A program made the position numbers and the translations under genes. A DNA stretch of 20,000 bases, taken from the NCBI GenBank assembly GCA_002067065.1, contig MVPY01000081.1, positions 1-20,000 of the forward strand, written 5' to 3'. The notes beneath the pieces were generated by a model, which worked only from the letters and a program-made list of their open reading frames with translations, had not been told where the DNA came from and searched no databases. Shown here one piece after another: positions 19,859 through 20,000 of this stretch; positions within the stretch are counted from its first letter, which is position 1, and each line of letters starts with the position of its first letter. Source of the stretch: Methanobacterium sp. PtaB.Bin024. GTDB lineage: Archaea > Methanobacteriota > Methanobacteria > Methanobacteriales > Methanobacteriaceae.

Positions 19859-20000
19859 TTATTTAGCTGGGATAATTAAGTCCCTTTCTCCACCAGGTAT
19901 GAATTCTCGTAATGCACCTTTAGCTATGGACTTCCTTGGTTGGGTAAAGTCAAAGGATAAATCCTTGTCAGCAAAGGCAACTTTTATGAGTGGGTTCACA
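19859..20000 (-). CDS. Unidentified protein, C-terminal end (runs off right edge)
   Basis: An open minus-strand frame from the window edge to the TAA at 19861-19859 gives the last 46 residues of a protein. It begins VNPLIKVAFADKDLSFDF and ends GGERDLIIPAK. The hairpin/oligo-T terminator 26 bases later and codon use like the neighbouring genes support a real gene. There is no cysteine cluster or hydrophobic helix in the visible part. I do not recognise the family. Confidence 0.65.
   Translation of the reverse strand, partial: VNPLIKVAFADKDLSFDFTQPRKSIAKGALREFIPGGERDLIIPAK

Overview
The window looks like a chromosome segment of a hydrogenotrophic methanogen of the order Methanobacteriales, most likely Methanobacterium or a close relative. 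The evidence is a full-length formylmethanofuran:tetrahydromethanopterin formyltransferase (ftr), a ferredoxin plus geranylgeranyl reductase pair for saturating archaeal ether lipids, archaeal TATA boxes (TTTATATA), strong GGTGAT/GGAGG ribosome binding sites, and AT-rich spacers. The genus is an inference.

Positions 1-8463 are mostly ordinary chromosome. They hold the start of a TrkH potassium transporter running off the left edge, a slipin (SPFH) membrane protein, an MJ0936-type phosphodiesterase, a UPF0104 membrane protein, a membrane sensor histidine kinase, ftr, and a large potassium channel. The channel's cytoplasmic part carries three tandem copies of a domain of about 130 residues that I do not recognise. 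Positions 8615-10093 encode the bifunctional NAD(P)HX repair enzyme. A hairpin separates it from a convergent four-gene minus-strand run (13519 down to 10193): DUF3795 and DUF2284 cysteine-rich proteins, a MoxR AAA+ ATPase, and a VWA protein of the CoxE type. MoxR plus VWA is a known chaperone or cofactor-insertion pairing, so the two cysteine-rich genes in the same run are suggestive.

Positions 13643-18070 are a paralogous cluster: two leucine-carboxyl-methyltransferase-like SAM methyltransferases and three related TetR-type regulators, all on the minus strand. The outer methyltransferase is broken by a frameshift, but its promoter carries four 18-bp operator-like repeats just downstream of the TATA box. 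The intact methyltransferase follows the first TetR gene by 34 bp, and that regulator has its own dyad between TATA box and predicted transcription start.

Positions 18196-19547 hold a tiny 2[4Fe-4S] ferredoxin gene (56 aa), translationally coupled by a TGATG overlap to geranylgeranyl reductase. Their promoter carries two back-to-back dyads that share the GTTAT/ATAAC half-site with the methyltransferase array, which hints that a TetR protein of this cluster may also control lipid saturation. The right edge is the C-terminal end of an unidentified minus-strand gene with a clear hairpin/oligo-T terminator.
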